Positions 52,850-62,275 of a stretch of 64,000 nucleotides of DNA are shown here, one piece after another. Origin of the DNA: Methylobacterium sp. R2-1 (GTDB lineage: Bacteria; Pseudomonadota; Alphaproteobacteria; Rhizobiales; Beijerinckiaceae); NCBI RefSeq assembly GCF_014191355.1, contig NZ_JACHWM010000005.1:248001-312000 (forward strand), read 5' to 3'. The position numbers and the translations under genes were made by a program. The notes under the pieces are model-generated. The model was not told the origin of the DNA, made no database searches, and worked only from the letters and a program-made list of their open reading frames with translations. Each line of letters opens with the position of its first letter. Position 1 is the stretch's first letter.

Positions 52850-53098
52850 TCAGAAGTCGCTGGCGAGGCCCTTCACCTCCCAATCCTCGTAGCGGACCGG
52901 CTCAAGGCCGCCGCGTCCGAGCGCCTCGGGGCGCTCGGCGATCTTGGCCACGCGGGCATCGATGGCTGCACGGCGCTCCGCCGCCTCCGCCAGCGCCCGC
53001 TGCGCCGCCGGGGACAAGATGCGCGGCGCCGCGTCCGGCGGATCGATGTCCTCCTTGGCATCCGCCTGCGTCATGCCGATCTCCTTCATCGCTTGCAT
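52850..53098 (-). CDS. DUF1674 protein, SdhAF4-like assembly factor
   Basis: This 82-residue protein ends in the invariant block GRGGLEPVRYEDWEVKGLAS followed by DF, the hallmark of DUF1674/SDHAF4. Family members help flavinated SdhA assemble into succinate dehydrogenase. The N terminus is acidic and likely flexible. Starts at 53098 (MQAMKEIGM) and 53074 (MTQADAKED) are both possible. It is divergent from rsmB. Confidence 0.85.
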   Translation of the reverse strand: MQAMKEIGMTQADAKEDIDPPDAAPRILSPAAQRALAEAAERRAAIDARVAKIAERPEALGRGGLEPVRYEDWEVKGLASDF

Positions 53099-53178
53099 CC
53101 CTTGTCGACAGATGTGACTGCGTCGGCTCCGGGGCGAGACCCCGCCGATCCCTTTTAGCTGAGAACGGCCTTTCCCGC

Positions 53179-54543
53179 GTGGCACTGCCCCCCAACCGCC
53201 ATACGCCGCCCCCCTTCGACCCGTCCGTGCCGGGCCTCGCGGCACGCCACGTCGCACGCGAGGCGGTAGCGACTCTGCTCGGTCCCGCCCGCGGCCTGGC
53301 GCTCGAGGATGCCCTCGCCCAGGCCGGGCGCGTGGCCCGGCTGGAGACCGGCGAAGCTGCCCTCGCCCGGGCGATCGCCACGGCGAGCTTCCGTCGCCTC
53401 GGCTTCATCAAGGCGGCCCTCGCCGCCCGTCTGCGCGACGGTCTGCCGGAGGACCGGCCGCACCTCCTCGCCTTGCTGGTGACCGGCGCCGCACAGATCC
53501 TCGACCTCGCGGTGGCCGACCACGCCGCCGTCGATCTCTCGGTGCGCCTCGCCAAGGCCGACCCGCAGCTTCAGCACCTCGCGCCCCTCGTTAATGCGGT
53601 GCTGCGCCGGATCGCCCGCGAGCGCGATGCGATCCGCGCGCAGGAGAGCGATCCGCTCGCGCACAACACCCCGGAGTGGCTCGCCCGGCGATGGCGAGCG
53701 ACTTACGGCGAGGAGACGGCGCGCCGTATCGCCGCTGCCCACCTGGAGGGTGCGGCAGTCGATCTCACGGTTCGGCGCGATCCCGAGATCTGGGCCGAGC
53801 GGCTCAGTGGACTCCCCCTCGACCTCGGGTCTCTCCGCCTCGTCGAGGTGCGGGAGTCGGTCGTCGAGCTTCCTGGCTACACGGAGGGCGCATGGTGGGT
53901 GCAGGACGCCGCCGCCGCTCTACCGGTGCGGCTGCTCGCACCCGCTTCGGGCGAGCGCGTCGCCGACCTCTGCGCGGCGCCCGGCGGCAAGACCGCTCAG
54001 ATTGCAGCGGCGGGCGCGGCCGTCACCGCCGTCGATCGTTCGGCCGCGCGTCTGGAACGCCTCGGACGCAACCTCGAGCGCCTTGGCCTCTCCGCGGAGG
54101 TGGTGACGGCTGATGCCCTGGCGTTGCCGGAGGACGCGCCCTTCGACGCGGTGCTGCTCGATGCGCCCTGCTCGGCGACCGGCACCATCCGCCGGCACCC
54201 CGACGTCGCCTGGACGAAGACGGAGACGGACGTGATCCGCCTCGTCGGCCTCCAGCGCCGGCTCCTCGACAAGGCCGCGCGGCTGACGCGCCCGGGCGGG
54301 CGCCTCGTCTACTGCACCTGCTCGCTTGAGCCCGAGGAGGGCAGCGGACAGGTCACCGATTTCCTGAAGCGTAACTCGAATTTCGAGCGGATCGCGCTCA
54401 CCCCCGACCGGTTGGCCGGCCATGCCGAGTTGATCGACGCGTCGGGCGACCTTCGCACCTTGCCGAGCCATCTCGCCGGCGGCACCGGGCGGGCGAGCGG
54501 CCTCGACGGCTTCTTTGCGAGTGTGTTGAGGCGGCGGGATTGA
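53179..54543 (+). CDS. rsmB: 16S rRNA (cytosine(967)-C(5))-methyltransferase RsmB-like
   Basis: This 454-residue protein has an N-terminal NusB-like RNA-binding region (LARAIATASFRRLGFIKAAL) and a SAM-dependent methyltransferase domain. Motif I is LCAAPGGKTAQIAAAGAAVT, motif IV is LLDAPCSATGTIRRHPDVAW (about residue 327), and motif VI is VYCTCSLEPEEG with the catalytic Cys (about residue 379). The start is a GTG at 53179 (VALPPNRHT); the upstream open frame is antisense to the DUF1674 gene. It modifies 16S rRNA in other bacteria. Confidence 0.92.
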   Translation: MALPPNRHTPPPFDPSVPGLAARHVAREAVATLLGPARGLALEDALAQAGRVARLETGEAALARAIATASFRRLGFIKAALAARLRDGLPEDRPHLLALLVTGAAQILDLAVADHAAVDLSVRLAKADPQLQHLAPLVNAVLRRIARERDAIRAQESDPLAHNTPEWLARRWRATYGEETARRIAAAHLEGAAVDLTVRRDPEIWAERLSGLPLDLGSLRLVEVRESVVELPGYTEGAWWVQDAAAALPVRLLAPASGERVADLCAAPGGKTAQIAAAGAAVTAVDRSAARLERLGRNLERLGLSAEVVTADALALPEDAPFDAVLLDAPCSATGTIRRHPDVAWTKTETDVIRLVGLQRRLLDKAARLTRPGGRLVYCTCSLEPEEGSGQVTDFLKRNSNFERIALTPDRLAGHAELIDASGDLRTLPSHLAGGTGRASGLDGFFASVLRRRD

Positions 54544-54617
54544 GCCCGGAAACGTTCGAGCCAGCACGGGTGATCCTGTGATCCGGGGCTGGCCGGCCCT
54601 TGCCCGCATTACACCCC

Positions 54618-54782
54618 TCAGCAGCAATAGGCCTTCAGGCCGGCGCCGACCATGGCAAGGCCTGTCACGAGAGAGAGGCCACCGGCCGTCTCCATCCGAA
54701 CGGTCCAATCAGGGTGGTGTGGCGCTCGGCCGGCCAGAACGAGGCCGCAGGACAAGCTCACGAGGCTGAGCAGCGCAATCAT
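54618..54782 (-). CDS. Small two-span membrane protein (54 aa)
   Basis: The frame MIALLSLVSLSCGLVLAGRA, then PHHPDWTVRMETAGG, then LSLVTGLAMVGAGLKAYCC, has two hydrophobic helices joined by a short polar loop and a Cys-Cys end. It is convergent with rsmB, 75 bases between the stops. I recognise no named family. Clean codon structure and two well-formed helices support it as a real gene. Confidence 0.6.
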   Translation of the reverse strand: MIALLSLVSLSCGLVLAGRAPHHPDWTVRMETAGGLSLVTGLAMVGAGLKAYCC

Positions 54783-55087
54783 CCATCTTCCCGATCAAGC
54801 GCGCATTGTGGCGCCTTTCCAGCGGTCACCATGGGGTCTTCGAAGGCGTTAACGCCGGAACCGCCCCGTCAGGCATCCCCGCTCTCCCCATTCTCCACAG
54901 CCCGGCCGAGACATCACAAGGACAGCCATCGACAAACGATGTCGACGCGGCGTCCGGTTGCATATCCTTTGTTACACAATTGTCATTAACCATTCGTTCA
55001 GTTGGGTAAACAAAGCCTTAGCAAGCTCGCTCAACTTCGGTTAGTTATTTTTTACACAACGAACTCCCCTCCCGTTTCGGCGGCTTT
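54783..55087. other. AT-rich promoter region upstream of the membrane protein
   Basis: The stretch from about 54960 to 55060 is the most AT-rich in this part of the window, with runs such as TTAGTTATTTTTTACACAAC and several TTGT/TAAC-like boxes. It must contain the promoter of the gene at 55088. No gene is seen inside. Confidence 0.6.
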
Positions 55088-56161
55088 ATGACTTACGTGT
55101 CCAGATTCTGGGTGCGCTCTTCAGTCATGCTTGCAGGCGCAGCAAGCTTTCTCATACTCGGGACGGGGGCAGCCAGCGCCCACGTCAAATGGTTTTGTGC
55201 TTTCGATGTCGCCGGCCAGCCGCGGGGCCTCGAACAGGTGCTATGCACGGACTTCGAGCTGCTGACCGGACTCGCTCTCGTCTGCCTGATGTTCGGCTGT
55301 CTGACCGAGGGTACGCCGCTCGGTACTGCAATTCTCAACGCCCTCGACCGCGTCACCGCGGCGGTCCGGAACAACAGCGTTCTGATCGTTCGGGCAGTGG
55401 TCGGCTTCTTCCTCGTCTCGCTCTGGAACCTCGGCGGGATCATCCTCACGCCGGAACTGAAGACGGACGCCACGTGGATTCCCTGGCTCCAACTCGCCAT
55501 GGCCGCCGCTCTGCTCTGGAAGCGCACCCTGCCGTTCACCGCTGCCGGTATCGTTTTCCTATTCGGCTTCGCCGTCTGGAATTACGGAGTCTTTCACCTC
55601 GCCGACTATCCGGTGTTCCTCGGCGTGGCCGCCTTCCTGGCCCTGACCGCCTTCGACCGGACCCTGTTCGGCCAGCGCCCCATCGACGTGGTGCGCATCG
55701 CCGCCGCGATCACCCTGATGTGGGCCTCCGTCGAGAAATGGGCTTATCCGCACTGGACCGATCCGCTCATCGCCGCCAAACCCGGCATGACGATGGGTGC
55801 CTCGCCGGAACTCTTCATGCAGGCGGCGGGCGTCATCGAGTTCACATTGGCCTTTGCCCTGATCTGGACTCCCCTGGTGCGCCGCGCCTCGGCGATCATC
55901 CTGACGGCAGTGTTCATCTCGGCCATCTTCGAGTTCGGCAAGATCGACGCCATCGGCCACTCGGGCATCATCGCGGTCCTGGTCGCCATCGCCGCCGATG
56001 ATGCCCGGGTGCCGGCCACGCGCCGGGACGTGGTTCTCGCTCCGGTCTACTATGCCAGCGCCCTGATGCTGTTCCTCGGCGTCTACTACTTCGCCCATAG
56101 CGCGCTCTACGGCGAGCGTTATGGGATCGGTGCGGGCATAGGCGGGCTTCCGGTGATCTGA
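55088..56161 (+). CDS. Multi-pass inner-membrane protein, DoxX-like, unknown function
   Basis: This 357-residue protein has a signal-like start (SSVMLAGAASFLILGTGAASA) followed by HVKWFCAFD and about eight more hydrophobic helices. The centre has AAAITLMWASVEKWAYPHWT and KPGMTMGASPELFMQAAGVI, which recall DoxX-like membrane proteins. The His of HVKW just after the signal segment is striking. I know no named function. It is transcribed alone from an AT-rich promoter region. Confidence 0.7.
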   Translation: MTYVSRFWVRSSVMLAGAASFLILGTGAASAHVKWFCAFDVAGQPRGLEQVLCTDFELLTGLALVCLMFGCLTEGTPLGTAILNALDRVTAAVRNNSVLIVRAVVGFFLVSLWNLGGIILTPELKTDATWIPWLQLAMAAALLWKRTLPFTAAGIVFLFGFAVWNYGVFHLADYPVFLGVAAFLALTAFDRTLFGQRPIDVVRIAAAITLMWASVEKWAYPHWTDPLIAAKPGMTMGASPELFMQAAGVIEFTLAFALIWTPLVRRASAIILTAVFISAIFEFGKIDAIGHSGIIAVLVAIAADDARVPATRRDVVLAPVYYASALMLFLGVYYFAHSALYGERYGIGAGIGGLPVI

Positions 56162-56531
56162 TCCGACGCCGGCTCCGCGTTCGAACGATGCCTCGGGGGT
56201 GCCTCCGGCGCATGGGGCGCCCCCGAATCGTTCGGGTGCCCGGCGGCAGCCGATCGCCCGAATGCGTCCGACGGACACCCGCACGACGCTTGAAGCCGCA
56301 CGCGGAAGATCTCAGCAACACTCCCTTCACGTTTCGCTAAGTTTACCGACAGCGATCGTCGATGATCTCAAGGCCAGCACAGAAGCACGGCGCTCTGTTC
56401 AGAGCGATGGAAGAAGCAATTCGTTAAATACGCGATGATGCATTTTTCCTACACCGGCTCCGTTTAACGCGATGGCAAGTCGACCGGACCGACAGTCCGG
56501 CCTGTAACCACGCGGCATCGGACGGGATGGC
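56162..56531. other. Non-coding region before the AOS-like gene
   Basis: This 370-base stretch holds the long hairpin listed separately at its left end. The right half (56320-56470) is AT-richer and probably contains the promoter of the next gene. No protein gene is supported. Confidence 0.5.
56182..56234. repeat. Long imperfect hairpin after the membrane-protein gene
   Basis: Outer arms CGAACGAT / ATCGTTCG (8 bp) and inner arms TCGGGGGTGCC / GGCGCCCCCGA (11 pairs, one a wobble) stack with a 3-base bulge into a 19-bp stem. It starts 20 bases after the stop codon at 56161. There is no T-run. It could be a terminator or a dispersed palindromic element. Confidence 0.6.
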
Positions 56532-57728
56532 ATGAGACATCGTGAGCAGACCGACGCGACGACCCAGGACCGCGCGGATGGCGTTCGCCGCCTTCCGAGC
56601 GCTCCCCCGCTCGGCGACCGTCACGCTCTGTGCGGCCTCGACTTCGCCTCGCAGGATTGCCTCGGCCTTTCCACTCACCCGGACATCGTGGCCGCCGCCG
56701 CCGACACCCTGCGCCGGTTCGGCGTGCGCAGCGTTTGCGCCGCGGCCGAGGCCGGCGATCCTGGTCTCGCCGTGGCACTGGAGCGCCGGATCGCCGACTT
56801 CCTTCAGATGGAGGAGGCGCTGCTCTGCTCGACCGGCCGGGCCGCCGCCCAGGCCGTGATCAGCGGCCTCTTGCGCCCGGCCGACCACGTGGTGATCGAT
56901 GCCGCCATCCGGGGCGGCCTTCGGGAGAGCGCCGAGGCCGCGACGGACAACGTCCTGCCTTTCCGCCACCTCGATGCGGAGCATTGCCGCGATCGCCTCC
57001 GGGTTATCCGCGCCCACGACGCGGAGAACGGCATCCTCGTCGTGACCGAGAGCCTGTCTCCGCTCGATTCCGGTACGCCGGACCTCACCGCCCTGCGCGC
57101 TGTGTGTGACGAGCACGGCGCGACGCTCCTCGTGGACGTGGCCCAAGATCTGGGCTGCCTCGGCGAGGACGGGCGCGGCCACCTCGGCCTCCAAGATATG
57201 CTGGGCAAGGCCGATCTGGTCACCGGCAGCTTCTCGAAGAGCTTCGCCTCGAACGGCGGCTTCGTGGCTGCCCGCACCCGCGCGGTGACGGCATGCCTGC
57301 GCGCCGGTGAGGCGGCCGCCCATGCCCTCTCGCCGATCCAGATCGCGGTGATCCTCAAAGCCTTCGCCGTCATCGACGCGGCCGAGGGGCGGGAGCGCCG
57401 CGCCCGGCTGATGCGCAATGTCCTGAACCTGCGCACGGCGCTACGGGATCGCGCGCTGAGCGTCTGCGGCGAGCCCTGCACGTCCGTCTCCGTCGAGATC
57501 GGCTTCGGCGAGCGTGCACGCCGCTTCGCCTACCATCTGGCCGAATCCGGCATGCTGGCCGACCTCACCACGTTGGAGGATACCGGCCGCCTGCGGCTGC
57601 ACGTTACCGCCGGGCATTCCGATGCCGAGGTCGCGCGGGCCGCGGCTTGCGTCGCCGCCGCGCTGGAGCGGGCGCGGGCCGATTTGTCCCCCTCGTCGCG
57701 CCGGCCGCGCCTGCGTGCCGCCGCGTAG
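56532..57728 (+). CDS. Alpha-oxoamine synthase-like PLP enzyme with altered active site
   Basis: This 398-residue fold-type-I aminotransferase-like protein resembles the KAPA synthase/ALA synthase family. It has LDFASQDCLGLSTHPDIVAA near the start and the PLP-Lys motif VTGSFSKSFASNGGFV. The conserved DEAH(S/G) segment reads DVAQDLG, so the His is Gln. The Asn-His-Ala-Ser site that stacks on PLP reads DAAIRGGLRES. It may therefore use a different substrate or be inactive. No biotin, heme or sphingolipid genes lie beside it. Confidence 0.78.
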   Translation: MRHREQTDATTQDRADGVRRLPSAPPLGDRHALCGLDFASQDCLGLSTHPDIVAAAADTLRRFGVRSVCAAAEAGDPGLAVALERRIADFLQMEEALLCSTGRAAAQAVISGLLRPADHVVIDAAIRGGLRESAEAATDNVLPFRHLDAEHCRDRLRVIRAHDAENGILVVTESLSPLDSGTPDLTALRAVCDEHGATLLVDVAQDLGCLGEDGRGHLGLQDMLGKADLVTGSFSKSFASNGGFVAARTRAVTACLRAGEAAAHALSPIQIAVILKAFAVIDAAEGRERRARLMRNVLNLRTALRDRALSVCGEPCTSVSVEIGFGERARRFAYHLAESGMLADLTTLEDTGRLRLHVTAGHSDAEVARAAACVAAALERARADLSPSSRRPRLRAAA

Positions 57729-57799
57729 GCGCCGCTGCGCTCGAACACATCCGAGCGTCGTCTTCCGGAAGCCGGCAACCACGGCTCCGGAACAAGACT

Positions 57800-58129
57800 T
57801 CAGAGTACCATGCCGCGGGCGTCCGCCTCTCTCTCGACGGCATCGAGCAGGGCGCGGGAGGCAATCAGGCGGCGGTCGATCATCGGATCGGTGAGGCGGT
57901 CGATCCAGAGCGGCCATGTCGCACGAGCTTCGAGAGTGCGCCCCTCGAGATCGCTGCGGACGACGCGCAGATAGGGCGCCGCGCCGGGGCCGAGCCGGTC
58001 GAGGGTCACGCAGAGGTCGCGGCGGAACTCGTGCGAGATCCTGGCAAGTCCGGCATGGGCGGACTCGTAGGCGCCGATCAGAGCGTGGGCGTGCCCGACC
58101 GCTTCTTGAGGAAACATCGTGCGGAACAT
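57800..58129 (-). CDS. Hypothetical protein (109 aa)
   Basis: The frame from MFRTMFPQEAVGHAHALIGA contains a helical region with HEFRRDLCVTLDRLGPGAAP, EGRTLEARATWPLWIDRLTD and a C-terminal helix. It is soluble and fairly balanced in composition, which supports coding. I recognise no domain. It is convergent with the AOS-like gene; the frame is open nine more codons upstream. Confidence 0.6.
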   Translation of the reverse strand: MFRTMFPQEAVGHAHALIGAYESAHAGLARISHEFRRDLCVTLDRLGPGAAPYLRVVRSDLEGRTLEARATWPLWIDRLTDPMIDRRLIASRALLDAVEREADARGMVL

Positions 58130-58461
58130 GGCAGGTGTCTCACGAGGCCTGCCCAATCAATGCGCGGAAACGTGCCGGGTTCGAGCGAGAAGATCGATAA
58201 TGTACGGCAGTGCGGACCAAGCTCGACCGTGATCCGAACTCCGCGACCGAGATCGAGCCTGGCGATTTCAGTGCTCTGCTCTTGTGCATCGCATTGTTGA
58301 CAGCCGCCGCACGTGATGCGACTGCGCCGCACCTTAAACAGGGTCCCTCGACGATCCCGGTCAGCGGCAGTCCGTCTCGTGGCTGCACGCCTGCGGCGTG
58401 ACTTCGGGCGCGACCCCGATGTGCCGGGGCCCCCGTCCCGGCGCCGAGGCGACGGGACGTC
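58130..58461. other. Divergent spacer upstream of fabD
   Basis: The region holds the promoters of the hypothetical gene and of the fabD cluster. A GATAAT element near 58195 is the only -10-like match I note. Several open frames cross it, but they are low-complexity. No additional gene is supported. Confidence 0.45.
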
Positions 58462-59394
58462 ATGACGCGAGCCTTCATCTTTCCGGGACAGGGCAGCCAA
58501 GCGGTCGGTATGGGCAAGGCGCTGAGCGAGGCGTCGCCGGCCGCCCGGCAGGTGTTCGAGGAGGTCGATGCGGCGCTCGGCCAGAACCTCTCGCGGCTGA
58601 TGTTCGATGGCCCGTCCGAGGAACTGACGCTGACCGCCAACGCACAGCCGGCGCTGATGGCGGCAAGCCTCGCGGTGCTGCGCACGCTGGAGGCCGAGCG
58701 AGGCCTCGATCTCGCGCGGGACGCGGCCTTCGTCGCCGGCCACTCGCTCGGCGAGTACTCGGCGCTCGCCGCTGCCGGCACGTTCTCGATCTCCGACGCT
58801 GCCCGCCTGCTGCGCATCCGCGGCGAGGCGATGCAGCGGGCGGTGGCGCCGGGGGTCGGCGCCATGGCCGCCCTGCTCGGTCCCGACCTCGCAACCGCGC
58901 GCGACATCGCGGAAGAGGCCGCGCAAGGCATGGTCTGCGACGTCGCCAACGATAACGGCGCGGGTCAGGTCGTGCTCTCCGGTCATCGGGAGGCCGTCGA
59001 GCGGGCGATGGCTCTGGCGCAGAGCCGCGGCGTGCGCCGTGCCGTCCTCCTCAACGTCTCCGCCCCGTTCCACTGCGCCCTGATGGCACCCGCCGCCGAG
59101 GCGATGCGCGGCGCGCTTGCCGAAGTGGCGATGAAGGCGCCCGTCGTACCGGTCTACGCCAACGTCACCGCCGGCCCGCTCACCGATCCGGACGCGATCC
59201 GCGACGCCCTGGTGACCCAGGTCACCGGCACAGTGCGCTGGGCCGAGAGCGTCGCCGCCATGGCCGAGGCCGGCGCCGACCGCTTCTTCGAACTCGGCGC
59301 CGGTAAGGTGCTGACCGGCCTCGTCAAGCGGATTGCCCCGAACGCCACCACGAGCGCGGTCGGCACGCCCGACGACGTCGCCGCCTACGCCTGA
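58462..59394 (+). CDS. fabD: Malonyl-CoA:ACP transacylase FabD
   Basis: The protein has 310 residues. The opening TRAFIFPGQGSQAVGMGKAL, the active-site GHSLGEYSALAAAG (Ser at about residue 95) and the His in VSAPFHCALMAP are diagnostic. It loads malonyl groups from CoA onto ACP, feeding both condensing enzymes in the window (FabB and FabF). It begins the cluster fabD-fabG-acpP-fabF-mltG. Confidence 0.97.
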   Translation: MTRAFIFPGQGSQAVGMGKALSEASPAARQVFEEVDAALGQNLSRLMFDGPSEELTLTANAQPALMAASLAVLRTLEAERGLDLARDAAFVAGHSLGEYSALAAAGTFSISDAARLLRIRGEAMQRAVAPGVGAMAALLGPDLATARDIAEEAAQGMVCDVANDNGAGQVVLSGHREAVERAMALAQSRGVRRAVLLNVSAPFHCALMAPAAEAMRGALAEVAMKAPVVPVYANVTAGPLTDPDAIRDALVTQVTGTVRWAESVAAMAEAGADRFFELGAGKVLTGLVKRIAPNATTSAVGTPDDVAAYA

Positions 59395-59424
59395 CTCCTC
59401 TCTCCGATCAGAAGAGCCGACACC

Positions 59425-60165
59425 ATGTTCGACCTCACCGGCCGCAAGGCCCTCGTCACCGGCGCGACCGGTGGGCTCGGCGGGGCAATCGCCCGGGCGC
59501 TGCATGCGCAAGGCGCGCACGTCGCGCTCTCAGGCACCCGCCGCGCGGTGCTCGACGAGTTGGCCGCGGAGCTGGGCGGGGAGCGCGTCGCGGTGGTCGA
59601 GGCCAACCTCGCCGACAAGGAGGCGGTCGAAGCGCTGCTTCCGGCCGCCGAATCGGCACTCGGCGGGCTCGACATCCTGATCAACAATGCCGGCATCACC
59701 CGCGACAACCTCTTCATGCGGATGAAGGACGAGGAGTGGGAGGCGGTTCTCAACGTCAACCTCACCGCCGCCTTCCGCCTGTCGCGCGCCGCGCTCAGGG
59801 GCATGATGAAGCGCCGCTACGGCCGCATCATCGGCATCGGCTCCGTGGTCGGCGCCACCGGCAATCCGGGTCAGGGCAACTACGCGGCGGCCAAGGCTGG
59901 ACTCGTCGGCATGACCAAGGCGCTGGCGGCCGAGGTCGCCACGCGCGGGATCACGGTGAACTGCATCGCGCCCGGCTTCATCTCATCGGCGATGACCGAC
60001 GCGTTGAACGAGAAGCAGCGCGAGACGATTCTCACCCGCGTGCCCGCGGGCCGGCTCGGGACGGGCGCCGAAATCGGTGCCGCCGCAGTCTATCTGGCCT
60101 CGGAGGAAGCGGGTTACATGACGGGGCAGACGTTGCACGTCAATGGCGGCATGGCGATGTATTGA
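59425..60165 (+). CDS. fabG: 3-oxoacyl-ACP reductase FabG
   Basis: This 246-residue short-chain dehydrogenase has the coenzyme motif VTGATGGLGGAIARAL and the NNAGITRDN site. The catalytic Ser and the Tyr-x3-Lys lie in GIGSVVGATGNPGQGNYAAAKAGLVG. It uses NADPH to reduce 3-oxoacyl-ACP. It is only 30 bases after fabD, so the two are surely cotranscribed. Confidence 0.97.
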   Translation: MFDLTGRKALVTGATGGLGGAIARALHAQGAHVALSGTRRAVLDELAAELGGERVAVVEANLADKEAVEALLPAAESALGGLDILINNAGITRDNLFMRMKDEEWEAVLNVNLTAAFRLSRAALRGMMKRRYGRIIGIGSVVGATGNPGQGNYAAAKAGLVGMTKALAAEVATRGITVNCIAPGFISSAMTDALNEKQRETILTRVPAGRLGTGAEIGAAAVYLASEEAGYMTGQTLHVNGGMAMY

Positions 60166-60426
60166 GAATGTCCACAAAGAGGTGTTCCAACCGGAAAACC
60201 ACGGCGATGAACGCTTTCTGAACCGCCACTCGCCAGAGCGGAAACCCTGTGTTAACACCCGGCTCAGCCGTGCAGGGGAGTTGACGGTTCAGCGGGTTGC
60301 GGCTTTTCCAAACCACGCGCGATCGAACACCGGCCGTCCCAAAAACCCCCGGAAGCGGGAAGGCGGCCACGGCGCTTTCGTCAGAAGCACACACCACCAC
60401 GATCGAAAAGACGAGGACCAACAACG
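60166..60426. promoter_or_regulatory. acpP leader region
   Basis: A spacer of 261 bases separates fabG from acpP, much longer than the other gaps in this operon. TTGACG at 60281 could be a -35 box. A separate promoter would fit the very high expression usual for acpP. Confidence 0.45.
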
Positions 60427-60663
60427 ATGAGCGATATCGCCGAGCGCGTGAAGAAGATCGTCGTCGAGCACCTTGGCGTCGAGCCTGAGAAGGTCACCGA
60501 GGCCTCCAACTTCATCGACGATCTCGGCGCCGACAGCCTCGACACCGTCGAGCTGGTGATGGCGTTCGAGGAGGAGTTCAACGTCGAGATCCCGGACGAC
60601 GCGGCCGAGACCATCCAGACGGTCGGCGACGCGATCAAGTTCCTGGAGAAGAACTCCGCCTAA
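60427..60663 (+). CDS. acpP: Acyl carrier protein
   Basis: This 78-residue, strongly acidic protein has the phosphopantetheine site in [20 protein letters not shown] (Ser37). The opening [20 protein letters not shown] is standard. It carries growing acyl chains between FabD, FabB/FabF, FabG, FabA and FabI. An adequate purine-rich site precedes the ATG. Confidence 0.98.
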   Translation: MSDIAERVKKIVVEHLGVEPEKVTEASNFIDDLGADSLDTVELVMAFEEEFNVEIPDDAAETIQTVGDAIKFLEKNSA

Positions 60664-60785
60664 GGCGGTGTCGTTACGCGGGCGGGGTCGACAAGGCCCC
60701 GCGCGCCACCATGTTTGAAAACCAATCGTCCTTCGGGACGAACTATGAGTCCTTCGCGGACTTAGCGGATCGTTGGGATCAGGCA

Positions 60786-62048
<1,263 letters not shown>

Positions 62049-62141
62049 GGGCGACCGTCGTCCGAAGGCACACGGCATGTGGCGGTCCGGTCGCAGGCAA
62101 CGCCATTTCGCCACAAAACGGCTTACACTGCCTCGCAAAAC

Positions 62142-62160
62142 GCCCGGTCTACGGCCGGGC
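62142..62160 (+). terminator. Weak hairpin between fabF and mltG
   Basis: GCCCGG (62142-62147) and CCGGGC (62155-62160) form a 6-bp stem with a 7-base loop. Only a short GATTTTG follows, so it is at best a weak or partial terminator inside the cluster. Confidence 0.35.
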
Positions 62161-62275
62161 GGAGATTTTGTGAGAGACGCTCAAGGTTCCGCCCGTCGAC
62201 GCTCGGCTACGGCCTTGGCGACCGGGAAAAGGTGCCCTGAGCGGGGCGCCGCGAAGGGCCACAGCAGGATTCCGG

